NCBI RefSeq assembly: GCF_003030345.1
Contig: NZ_CP028158.1
Location: 8,122,001 to 8,186,000, forward strand
Length of the DNA: 64,000 bases
Origin: Plantactinospora sp. BC1
Lineage (GTDB): Bacteria > Actinomycetota > Actinomycetes > Mycobacteriales > Micromonosporaceae
Direction of reading: 5' to 3'
The position numbers and the translations under genes were made by a program. The notes below the pieces were generated by a model. It saw only the letters and a program-made list of their open reading frames with translations. It did not search any database and was not told the origin of the DNA. Every line of letters starts with the position of its first letter. Position 1 is the first letter of the stretch. Shown here piece after piece: positions 43,041-52,375 of the stretch.

Positions 43041-43812
43041 TCACCAACCTCAAGATCAGATCTCTTGACTGGTCACACGGGAGCGCGACTGCCGATACAG
43101 CCTGCCACGTTCGCTCCAACTCCGTTACGCGGGTGGGCTCTGCGACCACCCGATCTTCGTAGAAGTCCTCTAGGAGGCCAACCCTGCCGCCGTCCTCCAG
43201 GCATGCCAGGGTGAACGACCCGCTGCGGCCGGCATGCAGCCCGGCGGAGTCGGGGACGACGTGGACGAAGATGTTCGGCCGGGCGCTGGTGTCCGCCAGG
43301 TGTAGCAATTGGTCCTTGGCTATGCCGGGCGGGCCGCACCGGAGGGCGGCGGCGTCGATGATGAACGCGAAGGCAGGGTGGTCCTCCCGGTCGAGAATGG
43401 CGGCCTGCCGCTCCAGTCGGTTGGCGACCCGATCCGCCACCTCGTCGTCGGAGAGCATTCCGGTGCTGGCGAAGACCGCCCGCGCGTACGCCTCCGTCTG
43501 CAACAGACCGGGAATCAGGGTGGCCTGGAAATAGCGGAGGATCACCGCCGTCTCCTCCACGTCTCGCCAGGGCCGGAACCAGCTCGGGCCCGGCTTCCGG
43601 TTCTTTCTGGCCTCGGTGGACAGTTTTTGGATCTCGTCCCCGGTCTCGAAAAATGCGTCCAGGGCCGCCGCCGTGTCCTGCTTCGGAGAGAGCCGGCTCG
43701 TCTCGAACGCCGCGATCAGCGACTTGCTGACCTGCACGCCCTCGGCTACCTGATCTTGGGTAACGCCTCGCTCGGCCCGCAGTTCCTTGAGCCGTGTTGG
43801 AAGATTACTCAC
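42994..43812 (-). CDS. XRE-family regulator with DUF5753 domain
   Basis: The 272-residue regulator has an N-terminal helix-turn-helix (LKELRAERGVTQDQVAEGV, then SKSLIAAFETSRLSP). A DUF5753 ligand-like domain follows (LIPGLLQTEAYARAV, RQAAILDR). Similar WhiJ-like proteins act with DUF397 partners. The GTG at 43812 follows AGGAGGG. It is divergent from the small-gene pair at 43991-44658; the 178-base gap probably holds both promoters. Confidence 0.92.
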   Translation of the reverse strand: MSNLPTRLKELRAERGVTQDQVAEGVQVSKSLIAAFETSRLSPKQDTAAALDAFFETGDEIQKLSTEARKNRKPGPSWFRPWRDVEETAVILRYFQATLIPGLLQTEAYARAVFASTGMLSDDEVADRVANRLERQAAILDREDHPAFAFIIDAAALRCGPPGIAKDQLLHLADTSARPNIFVHVVPDSAGLHAGRSGSFTLACLEDGGRVGLLEDFYEDRVVAEPTRVTELERTWQAVSAVALPCDQSRDLILRLVNEYDDPAAELAHVQP

Positions 43813-43990
43813 GTTCAGTGCCCTCCTGTAGCCGACTGCGATCCGGAGTATCCGTCGTTTGTGCCCGCCGATTATCTTCCGTCACCGTGCGGTCACAGTC
43901 CAGGGTGGATTCGGACGGAGGCACCGAAACGGCGGGGCCGCGGCGTGCCAGATATCGGCCCCGCCCCGCTCAATTTCCAGGAGGTGACGG

Positions 43991-44380
43991 ATGCGTTTTC
44001 ACCGAGTACGGCGAATACACCGACGGGACTGGCGGCGGCTGTGGCGGTACTGCCGATGCGGGTGCCGCTGGCGCTGCCCGGACGCCCATTCCCTGACGGC
44101 GGCACCGCCGAGACCCTTGGAACCACCACCGATCCCGGCACTGACCCGCCGAGGGTATCGGGCAGCCGTCCGCGCCAGGCCGCCCAAGCCGGCCGTGCCG
44201 GCAATGCCGTCCCCGCCGCAGGTCGACGGCGGGGCCGGGAAGTCCCGGCCCCGCCGTCGCCATCCCGCCGGCCGACCAATCAACGAACGGTGCTGGACGG
44301 GCACACCAGTGGCCGAGTTGGTCGCTTCACCCCGGCACAGCGGAATCGCGCTCGGCTACGCGAGCGGATGTGACCGGTGA
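43991..44380 (+). CDS. Basic Arg/Pro-rich small protein, coupled to the next gene
   Basis: I do not recognise this 129-residue protein. The first 30 residues are very basic with a Cys-rich segment (RRLWRYCRCGCRWRCPD); the rest is Pro/Arg-rich and low-complexity. Two points support it: AGGAGGTGACGG directly before the ATG, and a GTGA overlap of its stop codon with the start of the next gene. It could be a nucleic-acid-binding protein or just a translated leader for the next gene. Confidence 0.55.
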   Translation: MRFHRVRRIHRRDWRRLWRYCRCGCRWRCPDAHSLTAAPPRPLEPPPIPALTRRGYRAAVRARPPKPAVPAMPSPPQVDGGAGKSRPRRRHPAGRPINERCWTGTPVAELVASPRHSGIALGYASGCDR

Positions 44381-44658
44381 TCGGGCCGCCGGAGCGGTGG
44401 TACCGGTTCGCCGCGCGGCGGCGTCGCCGGATCTGCGTCCACGTCCCGGCACACCCGTCGTACCGCTGCCGTGACTGCGGTGCCGCCTGGCCCTGCCCGG
44501 AAGCACGGCTCTGCCTGCTGATCGGCTTTCAGGGCGACCGGGTGGGCCTGATGGTGTACCTCGCCGCACACCTCGCCCGCGCCCTGGAAGAACTCCCCGA
44601 CACACATCCCGCGCTGATCGCCGGCCAGATCCTGCACTGGGTGCCCCGGCGTTACTGA
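44377..44658 (+). CDS. Small cysteine-motif protein of unknown function
   Basis: The 93-residue protein has a CRDCGAAWPCPEAR motif (three cysteines in a zinc-ribbon-like pattern) and a helical C-terminal part. Homologues in Micromonosporaceae, as I recall, carry the same C-x2-C-x4-WPC-P core and are often misannotated as flavin reductases; nothing here supports reductase activity. The GTG overlaps the previous stop codon, so the two are coupled. It is divergent from the XRE/DUF397 pair, and such neighbours often occur together. Confidence 0.78.
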   Translation: MIGPPERWYRFAARRRRRICVHVPAHPSYRCRDCGAAWPCPEARLCLLIGFQGDRVGLMVYLAAHLARALEELPDTHPALIAGQILHWVPRRY

Positions 44659-44678
44659 CCCGCCTCATCACCCGATCA

Positions 44679-44724
44679 GACCCGCCCCGGACCACCCCGC
44701 CTTTCCCCTGGTCCGGGGCGGGTC
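44679..44724. terminator. Perfect 16-bp stem-loop between convergent genes
   Basis: GACCCGCCCCGGACCA, a 14-base loop, then its exact complement. It lies between the small-gene pair and the DUF885 gene. Confidence 0.9.
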
Positions 44725-44771
44725 GCAATGCGCGGGTCAGCGCGCATCAGTCTCGTACCCGTACCCGATGG

Positions 44772-46442
44772 TTAGATCCGGGCCAGCGCGGCGCGGAGCG
44801 GGTCCAGGCCGAGGGAGCCCAGGTCCAGCGCGGCCCGGTGGAATTCCTTCAGGTCGAAGTCGGCACCCTTGCGGGCCTTCGCGTCCTCCCGGGCCTGCAA
44901 CCAGATCCGCTCGCCGATCTTGTACGACGGTGCCTGCCCCGGCCAGCCGAGATAGCGGTTCAGCTCGAACCGCAGGTTCTCGTCCGGCACCCGGCAGTGC
45001 GCCCGCATGAACTCCCAACCCAGCTCGGGGGTCCAGCGCTGCCCCGGGTGGAAGCCGAACGGGTTGTCCCGGGGAATCTCCAGCTCCAGGTGCATGCCGA
45101 TGTCCACGATCACCCGGGCGGCCCGGAGCGCCTGCCCGTCGAGCATGCCGAGCTTGTCGCCGGGGTCGGCGAGATAACCCAGCTCGTCCATCAGCCGCTC
45201 GGAGTAGAGCGCCCAACCCTCGCCGTGCCCGGAGGTCCAGCAGAGCAGCCGCTGCCAGCGGTTGAGCAGGTCGGCCCGGACCTGGGTCTGCGCCACCTGG
45301 AGGTGGTGTCCGGGCACGCCCTCGTGGAAGACGGTGGTCACCTCCCGCCAGGTGGAGAACTCGGTGATGCCCTGCGGCACCGCCCACCACATCCGGCCCG
45401 GCCGGGAGAAGTCCTCGCTCGGGCCGGTGTAGTAGATGCCGCCGTCGCTGGTCGGCGCGAGGCAGCACTCGATCCGGCGGACCTGCTCGGGGATGTCGAA
45501 GTGGGTGCCGTGCAGTTCGCCGATCGCCTTGTCGGCCAGCGCCTGCATCCAGTCCCGGAACGCCTCCTTGCCCTGGATCCGGCGGGCCGGGTCCGCGTCC
45601 AGCGCGGCCACCGCCGCGTCGATGCTGGCGCCCGGGCCGGCGATCTCGGCGGCCACCGCGCGCATCTCGGCCTCCAGCCGGGCCAGCTCCTCGAACCCCC
45701 AGGCGTACGTCTCGGCAAGGTCGACGCGGGCGCCGAGGAAGTACTGCGAGGCGAGTTCGTAGCGCTCCCGCCCGGCGGCCTGCTTGGCCCGGCCCAGCGG
45801 GGCGAGTTCGTCCCGCAGGAAGTGCCCGAACTGGGCCGTGGCGGCGGTGGCCGCCGCCGCGCCCCGGCGCAGCTCGGCGGCGAGCGCCGGGTCGGCGGGG
45901 AGCCGCTCCACCAGGGAGTGGAAGAAGTCGTCGCCGTCCGGGTCGGTCCAGATGTCGCACTGCTTGGCGACCTCGACGATCTGCGCCCGGGGGCTGACGT
46001 GCCCGGCCTTGGCGGCGGTACGCAGCGTCGTCTTGTACGCGTCGAGCGCACCGGCGAACTGGCTCAACCGGGCGGCGATGTTGCCGACCGCCTCGGCCCC
46101 CTCGGTCGGCATCAGGTCGAAGACCTGCCGGAGTTCGTGCAGTCCGCTGGCGATGACGTTCAGTTCGCTGGTCGTCTCGCCCGCGTCGTACCGGGCGAGT
46201 TCGAGGCCGAGCCGCTCCTGCATCGCCTCCTTGGCGGTCCGCTCCGCCTCGGAGTCCGGCTCGGTGGCGTTGAGGGCGGTGAGCGTACGCCGGGTCAGCT
46301 CGGCCTGTGCCGCGAAGCCATCCGGGGACAGGTCGCCGAGCTGGTCGTCGTACCCCCCGATGCCGACAAAGGTCGCGCCGGTCGGATTCAGCCGTGCCCA
46401 CTCGTCGACGTAGCCGTCGGCCAACTCGTTGATTCGTCCCAC
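44772..46442 (-). CDS. DUF885 family predicted zinc metallopeptidase
   Basis: The 556-residue protein is largely helical, as in DUF885. The likely metal site is HEGVPGHHLQ, which fits an HE-x(n)-HH pattern, followed by GHGEGWALYSE with a third ligand glutamate. The layout resembles M32-like or neurolysin-like peptidases. No signal peptide is seen, so it probably acts in the cytoplasm on peptides. The GTG at 46442 is the only good start. The protein's substrate is unknown. Confidence 0.83.
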   Translation of the reverse strand: MGRINELADGYVDEWARLNPTGATFVGIGGYDDQLGDLSPDGFAAQAELTRRTLTALNATEPDSEAERTAKEAMQERLGLELARYDAGETTSELNVIASGLHELRQVFDLMPTEGAEAVGNIAARLSQFAGALDAYKTTLRTAAKAGHVSPRAQIVEVAKQCDIWTDPDGDDFFHSLVERLPADPALAAELRRGAAAATAATAQFGHFLRDELAPLGRAKQAAGRERYELASQYFLGARVDLAETYAWGFEELARLEAEMRAVAAEIAGPGASIDAAVAALDADPARRIQGKEAFRDWMQALADKAIGELHGTHFDIPEQVRRIECCLAPTSDGGIYYTGPSEDFSRPGRMWWAVPQGITEFSTWREVTTVFHEGVPGHHLQVAQTQVRADLLNRWQRLLCWTSGHGEGWALYSERLMDELGYLADPGDKLGMLDGQALRAARVIVDIGMHLELEIPRDNPFGFHPGQRWTPELGWEFMRAHCRVPDENLRFELNRYLGWPGQAPSYKIGERIWLQAREDAKARKGADFDLKEFHRAALDLGSLGLDPLRAALARI

Positions 46443-46530
46443 GTCACGACCCTACGTGATCGGTCCGACGCCACTCATCCGCGTTATGCCGTACGCCGGG
46501 CCGTGTCGGCGGGCCACCCGGACGGCGGGG

Positions 46531-47127
46531 TCAGGGCAGGAGTTCCCGTGGATCGAAGTCGATCTCGAAGGGCTCGCTGGCCCGGAGCCGCTGGCCGCAG
46601 ACCGCCTCGGCGGTACGCCGGTACTCCCCGTCCTCCAGGGTGAAGAACTCGACGGAGGCGTGCCGGAGCCGGCGGACGATCTCCACCCGCATGAAGTACG
46701 GCACCCCGCCCTCGGCACACCGCTTCGGCTTGTCGACGAAGTCCTGCTTCCGGCTGCCGTGCGACACGAACTCGACCGCCATCGTGCAGAGCCGGACCGG
46801 CACCCACTTGTCCTCTTCGTCGGTCTGCGGCAGCGCGTGCAGGATGGTGACGTCCGGCTGGATCCACTGCCGCAACTCGAACGTGAGGTTGACCGGGCCG
46901 TACACGTAGAAACCGGACGCTTGGGCGGCCGGTCGGAGCAGGTGGGCGAGCGTCATCTCCCCATAGCTGTTGGCGCCGACTTCTGCCGGGGTCATCACTA
47001 ACCTTCCGTCGATGCACTCGTAACGTGCGGTAGGCAGCTCCGGCAGCGGAAGATAGCGGTCGGCGAGCTGGGTTGTCCACATCCCGTCGAAATCCACCAG
47101 CGGATCGAACTGTGCCGGCATCGCCAT
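46531..47127 (-). CDS. Uma2 family protein, second copy
   Basis: The 198-residue protein has the same fold as the Uma2 protein at 42205: YECIDGRLVM, QPDVTIL (Asp) and MAVEFVSHGS (Glu), then KPKRCAEGGVPYFM. The conserved lysine-spaced pattern suggests a working PD-(D/E)XK site. The ATG at 47127 follows GAGGAGGTGGCCC. The two copies in this window differ too much to be a recent duplication. Confidence 0.87.
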   Translation of the reverse strand: MAMPAQFDPLVDFDGMWTTQLADRYLPLPELPTARYECIDGRLVMTPAEVGANSYGEMTLAHLLRPAAQASGFYVYGPVNLTFELRQWIQPDVTILHALPQTDEEDKWVPVRLCTMAVEFVSHGSRKQDFVDKPKRCAEGGVPYFMRVEIVRRLRHASVEFFTLEDGEYRRTAEAVCGQRLRASEPFEIDFDPRELLP

Positions 47128-47212
47128 GGGCCACCTCCTCGACGCAATCGACGTTACCAACCCAACCGTTTGACGTGTGTCGCCCGCCACGAGGTCCGGA
47201 AATCGCGAGACA

Positions 47213-48217
47213 ATGTCGTACTCCTGGCCCAGAGTGTCAGGGGTGACTGGCGCTACCACTCCTGACAAGGCCGCCCTCGGGTCATGGCTGCCGGGCTTCT
47301 TCGCCCTCGGCGCGATCTGGGGATCGAGCTTTCTCTTCATCAAGATCGGCATCCGGGAGATGCACCCGGTCTACGTCACGCTCGGCCGGGTCGGCGCGGG
47401 CGCGATCACCCTGCTGGTCGTGCTGGCGGTGCTCCGCGACCGGCTGCCCCGGGACCCGAAACTGTGGCTGCACACCGCGCTCTACTCGGCGATCGGGGTC
47501 GCCCTGCCGTTCACCCTCTTCGGCTACGGCGAGCAGCGGGTCTCCTCGATGCTCGCCGGCATCTGGAACGCCACCACCCCGCTGGTGGTACTGCCGCTGG
47601 CGGTGCTGGTGTTCCGCACCGAGCGGATGACCGTACGCCGGGGAGTGGGGCTCGGGCTCGGCTTCGTCGGGGTGCTGGTGGTGCTCGGCGTCTGGCAGGG
47701 CCTCGGCGGTGCCCAGTTCACCGGCCAACTCTTCTGCCTCGCGGCGGCGGCCTGTTACGGCGTGGCCATCCCGTACCAGAAGCGGTTCGTCGCCGGCCGG
47801 GCCGAGTCCGGGCTCTCGCTCTCGGCGGCGCAGCTGCTGATGGCGACGGCGCAGCTCGCGATCGCCGCGCCGCTGGTCGCCGGTGCCCCGCCGGCACCGA
47901 CCCGGCTCTCCGGCGAGGTGATCGCCAGCGTACTGGCGCTGGGCGCGCTCGGCACCGGCCTGGCCTTCGTGATCAACCTCCGCAACATCCGGGTCGCCGG
48001 GGCCAGCACCGCCTCCACGGTCACCTACGTGATCCCGGTCTTCGCGGTGCTGATCGGAGTACTCGCGCTCGGTGAGCACCTGGCCTGGTACCAGCCGGTC
48101 GGCGCGGCGATCGTGCTGGCCGGGGTGGCGGTCTCGCAGGGCCTCTTCGGCCGGCGACGCCGCCCGGCGGTACCGGCCGGCATGCCGCCGGAACTGACCA
48201 CGTCAGGCCGCGTGTGA
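47213..48217 (+). CDS. EamA/DMT-family transporter
   Basis: This transporter of about 334 residues has ten membrane helices in two EamA repeats. The first begins LPGFFALGAIWGSSFLFIKIG; the second begins FTGQLFCLAAAACYGVAIP. Such exporters handle amino acids, metabolites or drugs; the substrate is unknown. The start is uncertain: ATG at 47213 is given, but GTG at 47243 (just before TM1) is equally plausible. Its 3' end overlaps the convergent HHH-PHP gene by 15 bases. Confidence 0.88.
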   Translation: MSYSWPRVSGVTGATTPDKAALGSWLPGFFALGAIWGSSFLFIKIGIREMHPVYVTLGRVGAGAITLLVVLAVLRDRLPRDPKLWLHTALYSAIGVALPFTLFGYGEQRVSSMLAGIWNATTPLVVLPLAVLVFRTERMTVRRGVGLGLGFVGVLVVLGVWQGLGGAQFTGQLFCLAAAACYGVAIPYQKRFVAGRAESGLSLSAAQLLMATAQLAIAAPLVAGAPPAPTRLSGEVIASVLALGALGTGLAFVINLRNIRVAGASTASTVTYVIPVFAVLIGVLALGEHLAWYQPVGAAIVLAGVAVSQGLFGRRRRPAVPAGMPPELTTSGRV

Positions 48218-49276
48218 GCCGGTCCAGTCGAGCAGTGCCTCGGCCGACCAGGTGTTGACGACCCGCTCCACCGGTACGCCGCACCGGGCGGCCCGCTCGC
48301 AGCCGAACCGCTGCCAGTCGAGCTGACCCGGTGCGTGCGCGTCGGTGTCGATGGCGAACCGGCAGCCCGCCTCCACCGCCACCCTGATCAGCCGCTTCGG
48401 CGGATCCTGCCGCTCCGGACGAGAGTTGATCTCGACGGCCTTGTCGTGTTCGGCGCAGGCGGCGAAGACGGCGTCGGCGTCGAAGTCGCTCGGCGGCCTG
48501 GTCCGCGCCCGGTGTCCCCGGTCGCCGGGCCCGGTCACCCCGGGCGGCCGGGCGGCGACCATCCGCCCGGTGCAGTGCCCGAGGATGTCCAGGTGCGGGT
48601 TGGCGACCGCCGCCAGCATCCGCCGGGTCATCCGCGCCTTCGGGTCCCGCAGGTTGCTGTGCACCGAGCCGACCACCACGTCCAGTCGGGCCAGCAGCTC
48701 CTCGTCCTGGTCCAGCGAGCCGTCGTCGAGGATGTCGACCTCGATCCCGGTGAGGATCCGGAAGCCCTCCGGCAGCGCGTCGTTGACCGCGGCGACATAG
48801 TCGAGCTGCCGGCGCAGCCGGGCGGCGGTCAGCCCCCGGGCCACGGTCAGCCGGGGCGAGTGGTCGGTGAGTACCAGATATTCGTGGCCCAGCTCGACGG
48901 CGGCGAGCGCCATCTCCTCGATCGGCGATCCCCCGTCCGACCAGTCGGAGTGGGTGTGGCAGTCGCCGCGCAGCGCCGCCCGCAGCGCGGCGGCCTCCTC
49001 GTCCAGGTCGAGCCCCTCGGTGGCCAGCAGCCGGCGCAGATAGACGGGCTCCTCACCGCGCAGCGACTCGGTGACGGTACGCGCGGTCACGTCGCCGACG
49101 CCGGAGAGTTCGGTCAGGGTGCCCGCCTCGGCGCGGGCCGCCAGCTCCGGCGCGGGCAGCTCGGCCAGGGTCTTGGCGGCCGACCGGAACGCCTTGACCC
49201 GGAAACTGGCCTCGTTCGCCCGTTCCAGCAGGAAGGCGATCCGACGGAGGTCGGCGAGGGGGTCGCGGCCGGTCAT
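48203..49276 (-). CDS. Helix-hairpin-helix and PHP domain protein (orphan PolX C-terminus-like)
   Basis: The 357-residue protein has an N-terminal helix-hairpin-helix domain (LTELSGVGDVTARTV) and a PHP phosphoesterase domain. The latter has metal motifs DCHTHSDWSDG (near 104), LTDHSPR, TGIEVDI, GSVHS, LGHC and DTDAH. This is the C-terminal half of bacterial DNA polymerase X without the polymerase palm. It could be a 3'-5' exonuclease or phosphatase in DNA repair. Start ATG at 49276; it ends inside the 3' end of the EamA gene. Confidence 0.86.
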   Translation of the reverse strand: MTGRDPLADLRRIAFLLERANEASFRVKAFRSAAKTLAELPAPELAARAEAGTLTELSGVGDVTARTVTESLRGEEPVYLRRLLATEGLDLDEEAAALRAALRGDCHTHSDWSDGGSPIEEMALAAVELGHEYLVLTDHSPRLTVARGLTAARLRRQLDYVAAVNDALPEGFRILTGIEVDILDDGSLDQDEELLARLDVVVGSVHSNLRDPKARMTRRMLAAVANPHLDILGHCTGRMVAARPPGVTGPGDRGHRARTRPPSDFDADAVFAACAEHDKAVEINSRPERQDPPKRLIRVAVEAGCRFAIDTDAHAPGQLDWQRFGCERAARCGVPVERVVNTWSAEALLDWTGSHAA

Positions 49277-49350
49277 GCCGACCAGGTTAGCCAGCGGTCG
49301 GCACCGGCGGGGGGACTCGCCGGAGCGTCCCCGACCGGCCGGTGCCGCCC

Positions 49351-49424
49351 GGCGGACCGAACCGGGTTGCCGGCCGGCGGACCGAACCGGTTGCCGGCCG
49401 GCGGGCCGAACGGGGTTGCCGCTG
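49351..49424 (+). repeat. 24-25-bp tandem repeat, three copies
   Basis: Three units share GGCGGACCGAACCGG and GTTGCCGGCC, starting at 49351, 49376 and 49400. The last is degenerate (GGCGGGCCGAACGGGG). The array lies 78 bases upstream of the M48 gene, in its presumed promoter region. Confidence 0.88.
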
Positions 49425-49501
49425 TCCGACCCTCGTCGTAGTGTCCGTCCGCCGCTTCGCGCCACGGTTCGGGCGGAAGCATTCACGGGGGAGGACGAAT
49501 C

Positions 49502-51349
49502 GTGGTAGCCACTTTCCGCGCGCTGGCGTCGGTGGTGATGCTCGCCGGGTTCTACGTCGTCGCGCTCGTCCAGCTCGGCGGCGCGGTGGCCCTGGCCATC
49601 TGGCTGGCGACCGTGCTCAACGGCGTGCTCGTACTGAAGATCGTGTTTCCGCTCTTCGTGGCCACGGTCGGCGCCGTCTCGGTCGCGCTCTGGAAGGCCG
49701 TCCGGGCCAGGCCGGAGCCGCCGGAAGGGCTTCCGGTCGGCCCCGACCAGGCCCCGGAGCTGTGGCGTACGGTGCACGAGCTGGCCGGCGTGGTCGGCAC
49801 CCGGGTGCCGGACGAGATCCGGCTGCTGCCCGAGGTCAACGCGGCGGTGACCGAGGACGCCAAACTGCTCGGCCTGATCGACGGCCGACGCATCCTCTAC
49901 ATCGGACTCCCGCTGCTCCAGGCGATGAGCGTCGACCAGATCCGCTCGGTGGTCGCCCACGAGCTGGGGCACTACTCGGGGCGGCACACCCGGCTCGGCG
50001 CGGTCGCCTACCGGGGCCGGCTGGCCCTCGGCGGCACCATCAACCGGATCGGTTCGGCCAACCCGGTCGGCTGGGTCTTCAAGGGCTACGCCCGGCTCTA
50101 CCTGCTCGTCGACAACGCCGCCTCCCGCCGCCAGGAACTGGAGGCGGACCGGGCCTCCGTGCAGGTCGCCGGCCGGGCCGCCGCCGCGTCCGCGCTGCGC
50201 GAACTGCCGGTACTCGACGCGGCCTGGGGCTTCTTCCTCCAGCGGTACGTCCACCCCGGCTGGGAGGCCGGGTTCGTGCCGGACGACCTCTTCGCCGGCT
50301 TCTACGCCCTGGTCGCCGCCCGGCAGGCGGAACTGGCAGAACTGCGCGGCAACGAACCGGACGGTACCGGGTCACGCTGGGACACCCACCCGCCGATCCC
50401 GCAGCGGATCTCGGTGATCGCCACCACCCCCGACGTACCCCGGCCGACCGACAACCGACCCGCGTACGTCCTGCTCCCGCAGATCGCCGTGCTCGGCCGC
50501 CGGCTCCAGGAACGGGTCGTCGACGTCGGCGACCGGCAGGTACTGCCCTGGCCGCAGTTCACCCACGCGATGGTCGCGGCCGGCGTGCAGCGGCAGACCG
50601 ACGCCGTCTTCCGGGCACTCGGCCGGTTCACCGGGGCACCCGAGCCCGGGCTGCCGGTCCTGTTCGAACTCGTCCAGGCCGGCCGGCTCGGCGAGTTCGC
50701 CGAACAGTTCTTCCCGAACGCCACCCGCCGGGAGGCGGCCGGCAGGTTCGCCGAGCCGATGGAGACGCTGTTGCAGAGCGCGGCGGTCACCGCCCAGGCG
50801 GCCTGGTGGCAGCACTCGTGGTCCGAGCCGGCCCGGCTGGTCGGCCGGGACGGGCAGCCGATCTCGTTCACCGAGATCGCCGAACTGGCCGTCTCGGCGC
50901 AGACGCTGCCCGAGGCGGTCGCCCGGCTCACCGCGCTCGGCATCGACCCGGCGCACGGCCGGGTGGTGCAGCGCCGGGCCACCGCGAACGGCGCCCGGCT
51001 GCTCGCCGCGCTCGCCAACATCAAGGTCGACGGCGTCGACCACGACGTGCTGATGCTCAACCGTGGGCTGGTCTTCGTCGGCAACCCGGGCAAGGCGGAC
51101 AAGGGTACGAAGCGACTGCGCGAACTGGTCAGCTCCGCCCCGGTCGCCGAGCTGGCCGGCCGGCACCACTTCCTGCCGTTCGAGGAGATCGCCGGTGCCA
51201 CCATCGGCAAGCAGGTGCCGCTGAAGGCCGAGCTCGTGCTGCACGACGGCCGCCGGCTGGCGCTACAGGAGGCGTGGAGCAGCGAACTGCTGGAGAAGAA
51301 CAGCCGGGACACCCTGCTGGAGGCGCTGAAGTCGTTCGGCGAGCGCTGA
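49502..51349 (+). CDS. M48 family zinc metallopeptidase, membrane-bound
   Basis: The 615-residue protein has two membrane helices at its start (about 7-28 and 33-65). The zinc motif HELGHYSGRH lies near residue 151, with the further ligand in ELEADRASV. The C-terminal 250 residues, with YILL-type helices and PQFTHAMVA, are extra relative to HtpX. M48 enzymes usually clear misfolded membrane proteins. The GTG at 49502 follows GGGAGGAC. A 24-25-bp repeat array lies upstream. Confidence 0.9.
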   Translation: MVATFRALASVVMLAGFYVVALVQLGGAVALAIWLATVLNGVLVLKIVFPLFVATVGAVSVALWKAVRARPEPPEGLPVGPDQAPELWRTVHELAGVVGTRVPDEIRLLPEVNAAVTEDAKLLGLIDGRRILYIGLPLLQAMSVDQIRSVVAHELGHYSGRHTRLGAVAYRGRLALGGTINRIGSANPVGWVFKGYARLYLLVDNAASRRQELEADRASVQVAGRAAAASALRELPVLDAAWGFFLQRYVHPGWEAGFVPDDLFAGFYALVAARQAELAELRGNEPDGTGSRWDTHPPIPQRISVIATTPDVPRPTDNRPAYVLLPQIAVLGRRLQERVVDVGDRQVLPWPQFTHAMVAAGVQRQTDAVFRALGRFTGAPEPGLPVLFELVQAGRLGEFAEQFFPNATRREAAGRFAEPMETLLQSAAVTAQAAWWQHSWSEPARLVGRDGQPISFTEIAELAVSAQTLPEAVARLTALGIDPAHGRVVQRRATANGARLLAALANIKVDGVDHDVLMLNRGLVFVGNPGKADKGTKRLRELVSSAPVAELAGRHHFLPFEEIAGATIGKQVPLKAELVLHDGRRLALQEAWSSELLEKNSRDTLLEALKSFGER

Positions 51350-51388
51350 CCCTGACCGGCCGCCGGAACGCGCCGTACCCTGGCGGTC

Positions 51389-52375
51389 ATGCGCACGATC
51401 GACTGGGTTGACGGTGCCGTCGAACTGATCGACCAGACCGCCCTGCCCGCGCGGCTCACCGTACTCCGGCTGAGCACCGTCGAGGAGCTGGTCGCGGCGA
51501 TCCAGCGGCTCGCCGTACGCGGCGCACCGGCGCTCGGCGTCGCCGGTGCGCTCGGCGTCGCGCTCGCCGCACACCAGCCCGGGGACGTGGCGTCGGCGGT
51601 ACGCCGGCTGGAGACCGCCCGGCCGACGGCGGTGAACCTGGCCCGGGGCGTACGCCGGGCCGCCGCCCGGCTGCCGGAGGGCGCCGACGCGGTCCTCGCC
51701 GAGGCGCTGGCCGTCCGGGACGAGGAGATCGCCGCCTCGGAGGCGATGGCCCGGCTCGGCGCCGACCTGCTGGCCGAACTCTGCGGGGCGCGGCCCAGGC
51801 TGCTCACCCACTGCAACACCGGGGCGTTGGCGGCGGTGGTCGGCGGTACCGCCCTCGGCGCGGTACTGGAACTGCACCGGCGGGACGCGCTCGGCGCGGT
51901 ACTGGCCAGCGAGACCCGGCCGCTGTTGCAGGGCGCCCGGCTGACCGCCTGGGAACTGGGCCGGGCCGGGGTGCCGTACCGGGTGGCGGTGGACGGAGCG
52001 GGTCCGTTCCTGATGGCCCGGGGCGAGGTCGACGCGGTGGTACTGGGCGCCGACCGGATCTGCGCCAACGGCGACGTGGTCAACAAGATCGGCACGTACG
52101 CGCACGCGCTCGGCGCCCGCCGCGCCGGCATCCCGTTCGTGGTCGTCGCGCCGGAGTCGACCGTCGACCTCGACACCGCCGACGGTGCACAGGTCGAGAT
52201 CGAGGACCGGGGCGCCGCCGAGGTGCTCCGCTACGGCGGGAACCCGGAAGCCGACCCGGGACCGGACAGCGTCGACGCGGTCAACCCCGCCTTCGACGTG
52301 ACCCCGTACGAGCTGGTCACGGCGATCGTCACCGAGCGGCGGGTGATCAGGCTGGATCGGGGAGAGCGGGTCTGA
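51389..52375 (+). CDS. mtnA: S-methyl-5-thioribose-1-phosphate isomerase
   Basis: This 328-residue enzyme converts methylthioribose-1-phosphate to methylthioribulose-1-phosphate in methionine salvage. Marks of the family are RGAPALGVAGALG near the start, the catalytic cysteine in THCNTGALA, the aspartate in LGADRICANGDVVNKIGT and the late GGNPEADPGPDSVDAVNPAFD. No other mtn gene is near. TACCCT ends eight bases before the ATG, so it is likely leaderless. Its end overlaps tyrA by 29 bases, tail to tail. Confidence 0.95.
   Translation: MRTIDWVDGAVELIDQTALPARLTVLRLSTVEELVAAIQRLAVRGAPALGVAGALGVALAAHQPGDVASAVRRLETARPTAVNLARGVRRAAARLPEGADAVLAEALAVRDEEIAASEAMARLGADLLAELCGARPRLLTHCNTGALAAVVGGTALGAVLELHRRDALGAVLASETRPLLQGARLTAWELGRAGVPYRVAVDGAGPFLMARGEVDAVVLGADRICANGDVVNKIGTYAHALGARRAGIPFVVVAPESTVDLDTADGAQVEIEDRGAAEVLRYGGNPEADPGPDSVDAVNPAFDVTPYELVTAIVTERRVIRLDRGERV

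Noticed and set aside
52347-52375. Suspected annotation error where mtnA and tyrA ends overlap
   Set aside because: Both reading frames are coherent up to their stops; a 29-bp tail-to-tail overlap is unusual but acceptable in such a dense genome.
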